Of a stretch of 26,092 bases of DNA, positions 13,016 to 19,489 are shown one piece after another; within the stretch, counting starts at the first letter, position 1, and the number at the start of each line of letters is the position of its first letter. Source of the stretch: Chloroflexota bacterium (GTDB lineage: Bacteria > Chloroflexota > Anaerolineae > CG2-30-64-16). Below the pieces are notes generated by a model that was not told the origin of the DNA, ran no database searches, and saw nothing but the letters and a program-made list of their open reading frames with translations. The stretch is from assembly GCA_029555885.1 (NCBI GenBank), contig JAKPQT010000308.1, positions 1 to 26,092 of the forward strand. The letters run 5' to 3'. Both the position numbers and the translations under genes were made by a program.

Positions 13016-14002
13016 ATGCAAGGTGAGATGGTTAAGTCCCGCATGGTAGCCGCTCCGGCCGAAGCGCCGGTGGACTTGCGGTTGAAACGGCGCCCCGGTG
13101 AGATGCTCATCCAGGGGTTCTTGTTGTTCTGTGGCGCGGTCTCGATCCTGACGACCCTGGGCATCGTGGTCGTCCTATTCGAAGAGGCCATGATCTTCTT
13201 CCGCGACCCTCAGGTCAGCCTCGTCGAGTTCTTCACCACCACGGCCTGGCAGCCCAAAATCGGGCAGTTCGGCATCTTCCCGTTGCTGCTCGCCACGTTG
13301 TTGACCAGCACGATCGGGATGCTGGTGGCGCTGCCTTTGGGCCTGGCGATTGCGGTCTATCTCAGCGAGTATGCGACGCCGCGGGCGCGGCAGGTGCTCA
13401 AGCCCGTCCTGGAGTTGTTGGCCGGTGTGCCGACGGTCGTGTACGGCTACTTTGCGCTCAACTTCGTGACGCCCATCCTGCGCAATGCGTTTGGCAAGGA
13501 TCTGGTAGACCTGTTCAACATGGCGTCCGCTGGGCTGGTCATCGGCATCCTGATTTTGCCGCTCGTCGCGTCGATGAGCGAGGACGCGTTGAGCAGCGTG
13601 CCGCGCAGCCTGCGCGAGGCCGCCTACGGCCTGGGCGCGACCCGGCTCGAAACCGCCGTCAAAATCGTGGTGCCCGCGGCGTTGTCAGGCCTGGGCGCGG
13701 CGTTCATCGTGGCGATCTCGCGTGCTGTGGGCGAGACCATGGTCGTCGCCATCGCGGCTGGCTCCGGCCCGCGCAACTTCGCGAGCTGGGGCGAGGCGCT
13801 CAAGGGGCTGGCTGTGTTCAACCCGTTCAAGGCAGGCGAGACCATGACCGGCCATATCGTGCGCATCTCGGGCGGCGACCTGAGCTACGAGTCGATTGAC
13901 TACACCAGCATCTTCGCCATTGCGCTGATGCTGTTCGTGATTACGCTGGCGTTGAACATCTTCAGCCAGTGGATCGTGCGGCGCTACCGCATGAAGTATT
14001 AG
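13016..14002 (+). CDS. pstC: Phosphate ABC transporter permease PstC (module 1)
   Basis: The 328-residue membrane protein has about six membrane helices and the ABC-permease (MetI-like) domain. The coupling region is [27 protein letters not shown]. Other PstC features are [19 protein letters not shown] and [17 protein letters not shown]. With PstA it forms the phosphate channel. The start is placed at ATG 13016 after GAGAGAAG. The ORF is open upstream to TTG 12926, but that region contains a 15-bp perfect hairpin and encodes no PstC sequence. ATG 13028 is an alternative. It follows pstS after a 147-bp hairpin-rich gap and precedes pstA by 16 bp. Confidence 0.92.
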   Translation: MQGEMVKSRMVAAPAEAPVDLRLKRRPGEMLIQGFLLFCGAVSILTTLGIVVVLFEEAMIFFRDPQVSLVEFFTTTAWQPKIGQFGIFPLLLATLLTSTIGMLVALPLGLAIAVYLSEYATPRARQVLKPVLELLAGVPTVVYGYFALNFVTPILRNAFGKDLVDLFNMASAGLVIGILILPLVASMSEDALSSVPRSLREAAYGLGATRLETAVKIVVPAALSGLGAAFIVAISRAVGETMVVAIAAGSGPRNFASWGEALKGLAVFNPFKAGETMTGHIVRISGGDLSYESIDYTSIFAIALMLFVITLALNIFSQWIVRRYRMKY

Positions 14003-14018
14003 GCGGCTGCAGGTACGG

Positions 14019-15341
14019 ATGATGATGAATTCCAGGCTCGAAAACGGAACCGCCCAGGGCTACCCCGAAGGCCGGCAGTTGCAGTCGTTTGTGACCGGGC
14101 GGCAGCGGATGGCGCATCTCTGGCAAGTCCTGTTTCTCGCCGCAACGGTGGTGGGGATCATCGCGCTGTTGGCGCTGTTGTATAACGTTATCAACGACTC
14201 GTTTGGCTTCGTGGCCTATCGCAACCAGGTCGAGCCGGTCGCGCTGGTCGAGGAGTTCTACGCGGCCCAGGGCCGGCCCGCGCCGGAGGGCGCGGTGCAG
14301 GGGGGTGAAGTGAACTTTGCCCTTTTGCCAGCTGCTGACCAGGTGGCGGTGCTGAAGTCCAGACTGTCGGCGGGCCGCATTCGCGCGTTGGAGGCGCAGC
14401 AGCCATTGGCCGGGCGCACCGCGGATGAACTGGCTAAGCTGTTGACTGCTGAAGTGGTCCGGCCGGAGATTGCGCAGACATGGACGCTGGTCGAATCGCT
14501 GTTCAGCCGGGCCGAGATTGCCGCCGCGGTCGAGAGCATCCCCAACGCGACGCTCGATTTCCGTAGCTGGGTGACGGCGGACTTCCTGGGCTCGCCCCAG
14601 TCGTCGAAGCCGGAACTGGCCGGCGTGCGCACCGCGATTTTCGGCTCGCTGTGGGTCGTGTTGATTGCTGCCTTGTGCGCCGTGCCGCTCGGCGTCGGCG
14701 CGGCTATCTACCTGGAAGAGTACGGCTCGCATAGCAAGCTGGCGCAGGTCATCGAGACGAACATCAATAACCTGGCGGGTGTGCCGTCCATCATCTACGG
14801 CATGTTGGGCCTGGCTGTGTTTGTGCGTGCGTTGGAGACCCTGACCTCGGGGCGGGCTTTCGGCGTGGTGGATGCCACCACTGCGAACGGGCGCACGGTG
14901 CTCTCCGCCGGGCTGACGCTGGCCCTGCTGATCCTGCCGCTCATCATCATCAACGCGCGCGAGGCCATCCGCGCAGTGCCGCATTCGCTGCGCGAGGCCG
15001 GCTACGGCCTGGGCGCGACGCGCTGGCAGACGATCAGGGATCATGTGCTGCCGAATGCTATTCCTGGCATTCTGACGGGCGTCATTCTGGCGGTCTCCCG
15101 TGCCCTGGGCGAGACGGCCCCCTTGATAGTCGTCGGTGCATCTACGTTCATTGTGGTCGACCCAGACGGCCCCTTTGCGAAGTTCACGACCCTGCCGATC
15201 CAGATTTACCAGTGGACCTCGCGGCCGCAGCCGGAGTTCCAACATCTCGCCGCGGCGGCCATCCTGGTGCTGCTCGTGCTGCTGCTGATGATGAATGCCA
15301 CGGCCATCTTCTTGCGTAACAAGTATGTGCGGAGTTATTGA
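14019..15341 (+). CDS. pstA: Phosphate ABC transporter permease PstA with large N-terminal insertion
   Basis: The 440-residue protein is a PstA permease: [46 protein letters not shown] and the coupling loop [27 protein letters not shown]. Typical PstA proteins, including PstA2 in this window, are near 300 residues. Here about 120 extra residues (roughly 60-178) separate the first membrane helix (about 34-56) from the rest. The insert is hydrophilic, probably lies outside the membrane, and contains segments such as [19 protein letters not shown]. Long PstA forms with extra N-terminal regions (for example DUF3333) are known; whether this is the same domain cannot be judged by eye. Three ATG codons in a row start the gene; pstB follows at once. 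Confidence 0.9.
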   Translation: MMMNSRLENGTAQGYPEGRQLQSFVTGRQRMAHLWQVLFLAATVVGIIALLALLYNVINDSFGFVAYRNQVEPVALVEEFYAAQGRPAPEGAVQGGEVNFALLPAADQVAVLKSRLSAGRIRALEAQQPLAGRTADELAKLLTAEVVRPEIAQTWTLVESLFSRAEIAAAVESIPNATLDFRSWVTADFLGSPQSSKPELAGVRTAIFGSLWVVLIAALCAVPLGVGAAIYLEEYGSHSKLAQVIETNINNLAGVPSIIYGMLGLAVFVRALETLTSGRAFGVVDATTANGRTVLSAGLTLALLILPLIIINAREAIRAVPHSLREAGYGLGATRWQTIRDHVLPNAIPGILTGVILAVSRALGETAPLIVVGASTFIVVDPDGPFAKFTTLPIQIYQWTSRPQPEFQHLAAAAILVLLVLLLMMNATAIFLRNKYVRSY

Positions 15342-15343
15342 GC

Positions 15344-16171
15344 ATGATTGCTGAAATCGTTTCACCTTTTGCCGGCCCGGTTGCCCATACGGCGACGCAT
15401 ACCGGAGCGCAGTACGCGCTGCGCGTGGCAGACCTGGACGTCTACTACGGCAAGTTCCAGGCCGTGCGCAGCGTGGACCTCAACATCCAATCGCGGCGCA
15501 TCACGGCGTTGATCGGGCCTTCGGGCTGTGGCAAGAGCACGGTCCTGCGGTGCTTCAACCGCATGAACGACTTGATTCCGTCCGCGCGCGTCGCGGGCAC
15601 GGTCGAGTTTCGCGGCAAGAACCTCTATGCCGCCGACGTGGATGCCGTGGAGGTGCGGCGGCGCATCGGCATGGTGTTCCAGAAGCCCAATCCCTTCCCG
15701 AAGAGCATCTATGAGAATGTTGCCTGGGGCGCCAGGATCAACGGCTTTCGGGGCAACATGGATGAACTGGTCGAGGGTTCGTTGCGGGCCGCTGCGCTGT
15801 GGGACGACGTGAAGGACAAGCTCAAGCAGAGCGGTTATTCCCTCTCCGGCGGCCAGCAGCAGCGGCTGTGCATCGCCCGCGCGATTGCCACCCGGCCCGA
15901 TATCATCCTGATGGATGAGCCGTGCTCCGCGTTGGACCCGATTGCCACGCTCAAAATCGAGGACCTGATGCGCGAGCTGGCGCAGCAATACACCATCGTC
16001 ATCGTGACCCACAACATGCAGCAGGCCGCGCGCGTCTCTGACTTCACGGCGTTCTTCAACATGGGCGAGGATCGCGCCGGTTATCTCGTGGAGTATGGCC
16101 CGACGAGCGAGTTGTTCACCAACCCGAAGGACAAGCTGACCGAGGATTACATCACGGGCCGGTTCGGGTGA
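15344..16171 (+). CDS. pstB: Phosphate ABC transporter ATPase PstB (module 1)
   Basis: The 275-residue ATPase has all nucleotide-binding motifs: Walker [10 protein letters not shown] (58-66), Q-loop Gln113 in [15 protein letters not shown], signature LSGGQ (167-171), Walker B IILMDE (187-192) and switch His223 in VTHNMQQA. The FQKPNPFP segment is diagnostic of PstB. It powers phosphate import through PstC-PstA. A leader of about 25 residues before the ABC domain is slightly long. ATG 15344 has GGAG 9 nt upstream and lies 2 nt after the pstA stop; a TTG at 15338 is a less likely start. Confidence 0.95.
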   Translation: MIAEIVSPFAGPVAHTATHTGAQYALRVADLDVYYGKFQAVRSVDLNIQSRRITALIGPSGCGKSTVLRCFNRMNDLIPSARVAGTVEFRGKNLYAADVDAVEVRRRIGMVFQKPNPFPKSIYENVAWGARINGFRGNMDELVEGSLRAAALWDDVKDKLKQSGYSLSGGQQQRLCIARAIATRPDIILMDEPCSALDPIATLKIEDLMRELAQQYTIVIVTHNMQQAARVSDFTAFFNMGEDRAGYLVEYGPTSELFTNPKDKLTEDYITGRFG

Positions 16172-16196
16172 GTTGCAGTGTGATGGAGGGACAAGG

Positions 16197-16859
16197 ATGG
16201 CGTTGATTCGGACACGCCTGGACCGTGAACTGGTCAAGCTCAACGAGAGCGTGCTGGATATGGGCGGTCGCGCAGTCCAGGCTTTTACCGCGGCTCTGAT
16301 GGCATTCTGTGACGATGACCAGAATGCAGCCAATCAGGTCATTGCGGGAGACCTGACGATCAACGACCTGCGCTTCCGCATCGAGCGACAGTGCTACGCG
16401 CTGCTGGCAATGGAACAGCCCGTGGCGGGCGATATGCGCAGCATCGTCGCCGCGTTGACCATTTCCAACGAGCTGGAGCGCATCGGGGATCATGGCAAGC
16501 GCATTGCGCGTTTCTGCCGGCGCCTGGCGCACGAGCCGCGGCCCATCCCGCTGACCGATATCTCCGAAATGGGGGAGCTGGCGCGAGAGATGGTGGACCG
16601 GGCACTCAATGCCTATGCCCGCCGCGACCTGGCGCTGGCGAAGAACGTCTGCCTGGCCGATGATCAGGTGGATGCACGCTACAAGCAGCTCTTCAACGTC
16701 ACCCTGAGCTACATGCTGGAGAACCCGCGCGCCATCGGTCCCGGCACCTACCTGATCCAGGTTGGCCATGAGATCGAGCGGGTGGCCGATCGCGGCACCA
16801 ACATTGCAGAACGCGCCATCTATGCCATGACCGGAGAACTGCTCGAGCTCAACCTGTGA
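16197..16859 (+). CDS. phoU: PhoU phosphate-signalling protein
   Basis: The 220-residue all-helical protein contains two PhoU repeats, each with its family motif: ELERIGDHG at 92-100 and EIERVADRG at 192-200, the acidic metal-binding segments of PhoU. PhoU couples the Pst transporter to the PhoR kinase and keeps the Pho response off when phosphate is plentiful. Start ATG 16197 has GGAGG 7 nt upstream. As the last gene of the first pst operon it completes the phosphate sensing loop together with the phoB/phoR-like pair upstream. No second phoU is seen in this window for module 2, although that operon is cut by the window edge. Confidence 0.94.
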   Translation: MALIRTRLDRELVKLNESVLDMGGRAVQAFTAALMAFCDDDQNAANQVIAGDLTINDLRFRIERQCYALLAMEQPVAGDMRSIVAALTISNELERIGDHGKRIARFCRRLAHEPRPIPLTDISEMGELAREMVDRALNAYARRDLALAKNVCLADDQVDARYKQLFNVTLSYMLENPRAIGPGTYLIQVGHEIERVADRGTNIAERAIYAMTGELLELNL

Positions 16860-16873
16860 TTTGGTTCCAGAAC

Positions 16874-16915
16874 GTGATATAAATCACATAATGTCTTAGC
16901 TCTTTGTGATATTCT
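16874..16915 (+). promoter_or_regulatory. CRP/FNR-family site and promoter before the FTR1-like gene
   Basis: The site GTGATATAAATCAC (16874-16887) has perfect GTGAT/ATCAC half-sites separated by 4 bp, matching the CRP/FNR superfamily. A -10 element TATTCT lies at 16910-16915, predicting transcription start near 16922. The site centre (16880.5) would then lie at -41.5, the class II activator position. The -35 region is poor, as expected for an activated promoter. Confidence 0.55.
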
Positions 16916-16968
16916 GTGCAAAGTGACGGGCACACGCCGCGTCGAATGCATCACAAGGAGCTGATTTT

Positions 16969-17547
16969 ATGACAGCATTGATAACCGGTTTCCGCGAGAC
17001 CCTCGAAGCCGCGGTGTTGATAGCCGTGCTACTGGTGGCGGTGCGGAGGTTAGGCCATGCGCATCTGGCGCAACTGGCGTGGTATGGGTTGGGAACGGGG
17101 ATGGTGTTCGGGGTTTCGGTCGCGACCGGGCTGGCCGCGGTCAATGCCGGGGTGGCAGGGCAGGCCCTCGTCACCTTGCAACTGGTGAGCGGCGGACTGG
17201 CGGTGTTGGCAACTACGAGCCTGGTATTGTGGATGCGGCGTCGCGGCGGGAAGGCTGCCGTGTCTGCGGATGATGCGACGGAAGCGCCGGGTGCGTGGCT
17301 GATGGTCGCCGCCGCCTTCCTTGCCGGCCTGCCGCAGAGCCTGGAACTGGCCGTGCGGCTGGCAAACCTGGGGCCGCAGGCCGGGCCCGCGGGGATCGCG
17401 CTGGTCGCGGCGGGCCTGGCGGCTGCGATTGCCCTGGCGGTTGTGCTATACGTGGGTCTCATGCGCTGCAACCCCGGGCGCTTCTTCACAGCCACCCCTC
17501 GCCGTAAGCTGGCCCCCGTCGCGCAGGAAGCCAACGACCGCAGATAA
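16969..17547 (+). CDS. Short FTR1-family (iron permease-like) membrane protein
   Basis: The 192-residue protein starts like FTR1 iron permeases: the first helix carries RETLE (Arg9-Glu13), equivalent to the REGLE ferric-iron motif. It shows about five membrane helices. Full-length bacterial FTR1 proteins have about seven helices and 260-290 residues with a second REGLE; here the matching position reads PQSLE (122-126) and the protein ends soon after the GRFF segment in a basic, soluble tail. It is therefore a shortened FTR1 relative with one of two iron motifs lost, either specialised or decaying. Start ATG 16969 has AAGGAG 8 nt upstream. A CRP/FNR-like promoter lies upstream and a long palindrome follows. 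Confidence 0.72.
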   Translation: MTALITGFRETLEAAVLIAVLLVAVRRLGHAHLAQLAWYGLGTGMVFGVSVATGLAAVNAGVAGQALVTLQLVSGGLAVLATTSLVLWMRRRGGKAAVSADDATEAPGAWLMVAAAFLAGLPQSLELAVRLANLGPQAGPAGIALVAAGLAAAIALAVVLYVGLMRCNPGRFFTATPRRKLAPVAQEANDRR

Positions 17548-17553
17548 ACCGTT

Positions 17554-17595
17554 CGCGACATGTCTGGCGTGTTGCAACATGCCAGACATGTCGCG
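17554..17595. repeat. 42-bp near-perfect palindrome after the FTR1-like gene
   Basis: Arms of 15 bp (17554-17568 and 17581-17595) are perfectly complementary. The 12-nt centre is itself palindromic (TGTTGCAACA) except for one flanking G/T pair, so almost all 42 bp are symmetric. Each arm contains the 8-bp palindrome GACATGTC. It starts 7 bp after the FTR1-like stop codon and no T-run follows. Confidence 0.85.
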
Positions 17596-17614
17596 TTGGT
17601 CAGTGTCAAATCTC

Positions 17615-17643
17615 TTGTCTTCTCGACCCTGCTGCGCTATAAT
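17615..17643 (+). promoter_or_regulatory. Sigma70-type promoter for the flavodoxin gene
   Basis: TTGTCT (17615-17620), a 17-bp spacer and a perfect TATAAT (17638-17643) predict a start near 17650 and a leader of about 68 nt. The promoter lies 20 bp downstream of the 42-bp palindrome. Confidence 0.75.
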
Positions 17644-17717
17644 GCTCCCGTGCGCTGGGGTTGCATTGAACTTCCTCGCTACGCTCTTTTCACTCGCCCC
17701 GGCGCCTCGGAGCACAC

Positions 17718-18173
17718 ATGAAAGCACTGGTCATCTACGACTCCACGTACGGGAACACTGAGAAGGTTGCCCAAGCCATTGCCGATGGCATTGGCCGGGA
17801 CGCGCGCGTTCTGCACGTCAAACAAGCGACGGCCGCGGATGTGCAGGGAACGGACCTGCTTGTGCTCGGCTCGCCCACGGTCGCGTTCAACGCGTTGCCG
17901 CCCGTGCGGGCCTGGCTGGACGGCCTGCCCGCGCAGGCGCTCGCGGGTAAGCGGGTAGCCGCCTTCGACACCCGCATGCACCTGCCTCGCTGGGTCTTTT
18001 TCGCGCGCTGGGCTGCGCCGCTGCTGGCTCGCCGGCTCCGCAAGTTGGGCGGTCAACTGGTGGGCAAGCCGGACGGCTTCTTTGTGGTAGACCGGGAGGG
18101 CCCTTTGGCGGACGGTGAGCTCGCTCGCGCGCAGGCCTGGGGCGCGGAAGTCGGCAGAGCCGCAGGCGGCTGA
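17718..18173 (+). CDS. Flavodoxin-family protein
   Basis: The 151-residue protein opens with the flavodoxin fold and FMN phosphate-binding loop STYGNT (residues 9-14) after a beta strand KALVIYD. A second conserved stretch is DLLVLGSPTVAFNALPPVRAWLDGL. Flavodoxins carry low-potential electrons and often replace ferredoxin when iron is short, which would suit the FTR1-like neighbour, although the two genes have separate promoters. A basic, hydrophobic section near residues 93-110 (LPRWVFFARWAAPLLARRLRK) is less typical of small flavodoxins, so a flavodoxin-like oxidoreductase role is also possible. The ATG follows a CGGAG ribosome site, and a strong terminator follows the gene. Confidence 0.85.
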   Translation: MKALVIYDSTYGNTEKVAQAIADGIGRDARVLHVKQATAADVQGTDLLVLGSPTVAFNALPPVRAWLDGLPAQALAGKRVAAFDTRMHLPRWVFFARWAAPLLARRLRKLGGQLVGKPDGFFVVDREGPLADGELARAQAWGAEVGRAAGG

Positions 18174-18185
18174 TGCCGGTTCGCG

Positions 18186-18219
18186 ACGAGAGGCACATCC
18201 ATCAGGATGTGCCTCTCGT
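18186..18219. terminator. Bidirectional terminator between flavodoxin and lipoprotein genes
   Basis: A perfect 15-bp stem (18186-18200 with 18205-18219) closes a 4-nt ATCA loop between convergent genes. On the plus strand it is followed by GTTTC, a short T-run. It is well placed to end transcription from the flavodoxin gene and, in reverse, from the lipoprotein gene. Confidence 0.82.
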
Positions 18220-18257
18220 GTTTCTGCCTTACGCCATATGCGCACCGCTTCGTCGCG

Positions 18258-18824
18258 CTATTTGATCATTTTCCCCTGCGGCGAGAGCACATACCAGACT
18301 TCCCCTACGCCCTGGCCCGTTGTGTCGCCCGGTCCCGTATCGTTGATCCAGTAATACAGTGGCCAGCCGTTGTACGTCACCTGCACCGTGCCATCTGTGC
18401 GCTCCGTTGTCCCCAGCAGCGCGGCGTCCGCGCCTTCGCCTGCAACCGGGTCGCCCGATGTCAGCAGGGGCGGCCAGTTGACCGCGCACTGATTGTAGCA
18501 ATTGCTCGTGCCGGGGGTGTCGTTCGTGAACAGGTACAGCGTCATCCCTTTGTCATCGGTGAGTATGGCACCGAGGCCGGCATTCTCTGTCACCATTACC
18601 GTTGCCGGCCCAGTCATAGTGTCAGTCATCGCTGCGGTAGCCGTCATTTCGACTGTCGGCTCCAGCGTGGGTTCCCTCTCTGTCGTCGCGGTCATTTCAG
18701 CCGTGGGCTCTTCCATGGGCGCCTGGGTCGCCGCTACCGTGGGCGCGGTAGACACAGGCGGCGGCATACATCCTGCGAGGGCCAACGCCAGGATCGCAAA
18801 AGCCAATACAGAAAGCCGTCTCAT
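18258..18824 (-). CDS. Secreted-repeat lipoprotein (COG4315, Lipoprotein_15 family)
   Basis: The 188-residue precursor has a lipoprotein signal ending LALAGC (Cys19), a Thr/Pro/Glu-rich linker (about 20-78) and two copies of the family repeat. The first contains TLYLFTNDTPGTSNCYNQC and the second PLYYWINDTGPGDTTGQGVG, both with the aromatic-x-x-D type motif of COG4315. The family is exported and of unknown function. The start is ATG 18824, which gives a compact signal peptide and has AAGGA 9 nt upstream; in-frame ATGs at 18854 and 18881 would add charged residues ahead of it. It converges on the flavodoxin gene across a strong terminator. Confidence 0.87.
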   Translation of the reverse strand: MRRLSVLAFAILALALAGCMPPPVSTAPTVAATQAPMEEPTAEMTATTEREPTLEPTVEMTATAAMTDTMTGPATVMVTENAGLGAILTDDKGMTLYLFTNDTPGTSNCYNQCAVNWPPLLTSGDPVAGEGADAALLGTTERTDGTVQVTYNGWPLYYWINDTGPGDTTGQGVGEVWYVLSPQGKMIK

Positions 18825-18930
18825 CGATGTGTCCTTGGATCTGCTGCTATTCATCTTCTCGTCCCGTCCCCTTTCGTTCAATATTTATCTGGCATTTGTT
18901 CGCTTCATCATAGCTTACGTTAGCGGCGGG

Positions 18931-18943
18931 GTGATCAGATCAC
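18931..18943. promoter_or_regulatory. GTGATC-A-GATCAC palindrome upstream of the lipoprotein gene
   Basis: A 13-bp perfect palindrome with a single central base lies about 107 bp upstream of the lipoprotein start, in the 257-bp gap between divergent genes. It resembles a CRP/FNR-type site, but the GTGAT/ATCAC half-sites are only 3 bp apart instead of 4. Possible operator; the regulator is unknown. Confidence 0.35.
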
Positions 18944-19019
18944 GATGCAGAGGCGAAGTGAAGGCCATCGCTGCTTAGCGGGCACTCACCCTGGCCTGTG
19001 CCCGTGCCTGATGACGCCG

Positions 19020-19028
19020 TGATATAAT
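19020..19028 (+). promoter_or_regulatory. Extended -10 promoter for the SHOCT gene
   Basis: TGATATAAT places a perfect TATAAT (19023-19028) behind a TGn extension, with no clear -35 hexamer. Predicted transcription starts near 19035, about 45 nt before the coding start. The same 9-mer is the extended -10 of the ygfZ operon. Confidence 0.55.
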
Positions 19029-19081
19029 AGGGCTATGCTGACCGGTCCAGGAAGCACTACAGACATAGGAGGATCGCCGTG

Positions 19082-19312
19082 ATGCGCCTGGGGTTCCTTG
19101 AAGTGCTCATCGTCATGCTGATCATCGCCGCGCTGGTGGCGCTGTTCATGCTGCTAGCCTTCCTCGTCATTCGGCTGTTCCAGTCTGGACGTGCAACGAC
19201 ATCGCTGCGTCCAACTGCCGAGCCGCCGCTGGAGACGCTCCGCCGCCGGCTGGCTGCCGGGGAGATTACGCCGGAGCAGTATGACGACCTCCGGCGGCGG
19301 CTGGAAGAGTAG
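19082..19312 (+). CDS. Small membrane protein with a C-terminal SHOCT domain
   Basis: The 76-residue protein has one long hydrophobic helix near the N-terminus (about residues 5-33), a short polar linker, and a C-terminal SHOCT motif, LETLRRRLAAGEITPEQYDDL. SHOCT is a short helical module found at the ends of many small membrane proteins; it is thought to mediate oligomerisation and has no defined catalytic role. AGGAGG at 19067-19072 serves ATG 19082 (9 nt) or GTG 19079 (6 nt); the ATG is chosen. It has its own promoter and a likely terminator, so it is probably monocistronic. Confidence 0.85.
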   Translation: MRLGFLEVLIVMLIIAALVALFMLLAFLVIRLFQSGRATTSLRPTAEPPLETLRRRLAAGEITPEQYDDLRRRLEE

Positions 19313-19323
19313 ATTCAACCCGC

Positions 19324-19357
19324 GGAGCCGGTTCCATGTTCGGCCCTGGCTCCTTTT
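19324..19357 (+). terminator. Probable intrinsic terminator after the SHOCT gene
   Basis: GGAGCC (19324-19329) pairs with GGCTCC (19348-19353) and is followed directly by TTTT. The 18-nt loop can pair further (CCG with CGG). It begins 11 nt after the stop codon. The rest of the gap to 19489 is C-rich and shows a lone TTGACA (19454-19459) without a usable -10. Confidence 0.6.
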
Positions 19358-19489
19358 GCTATTCGCTTTTCTGGGAATATTGCAGTATCCTCTCCCCGTC
19401 ATCCTGCGGAGCCCCTCCCGGTGTCCCCAAGTCAGCCGGCTTCAGCCCCACGCTTGACACGCACCACCATCCCGATTTCTGGAGGACCG

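Noticed and set aside
13962..15365. Long open frame of 467 codons on the minus strand
   Set aside because: It is antisense to pstA, is rich in Arg/Gln/His as GC-rich shadow frames are, has no recognisable domain and no ribosome site.
16896..17609. Minus-strand open frame of 237 codons over the FTR1-like gene
   Set aside because: It has a Ser/Thr/Ala/Pro-rich shadow composition, covers the promoter and palindrome of the real gene, and has no family match.
19454..19459. Perfect TTGACA before the M6 gene as a promoter
   Set aside because: No -10-like hexamer occurs 16-18 bp downstream, and a start there would fall inside the coding region.
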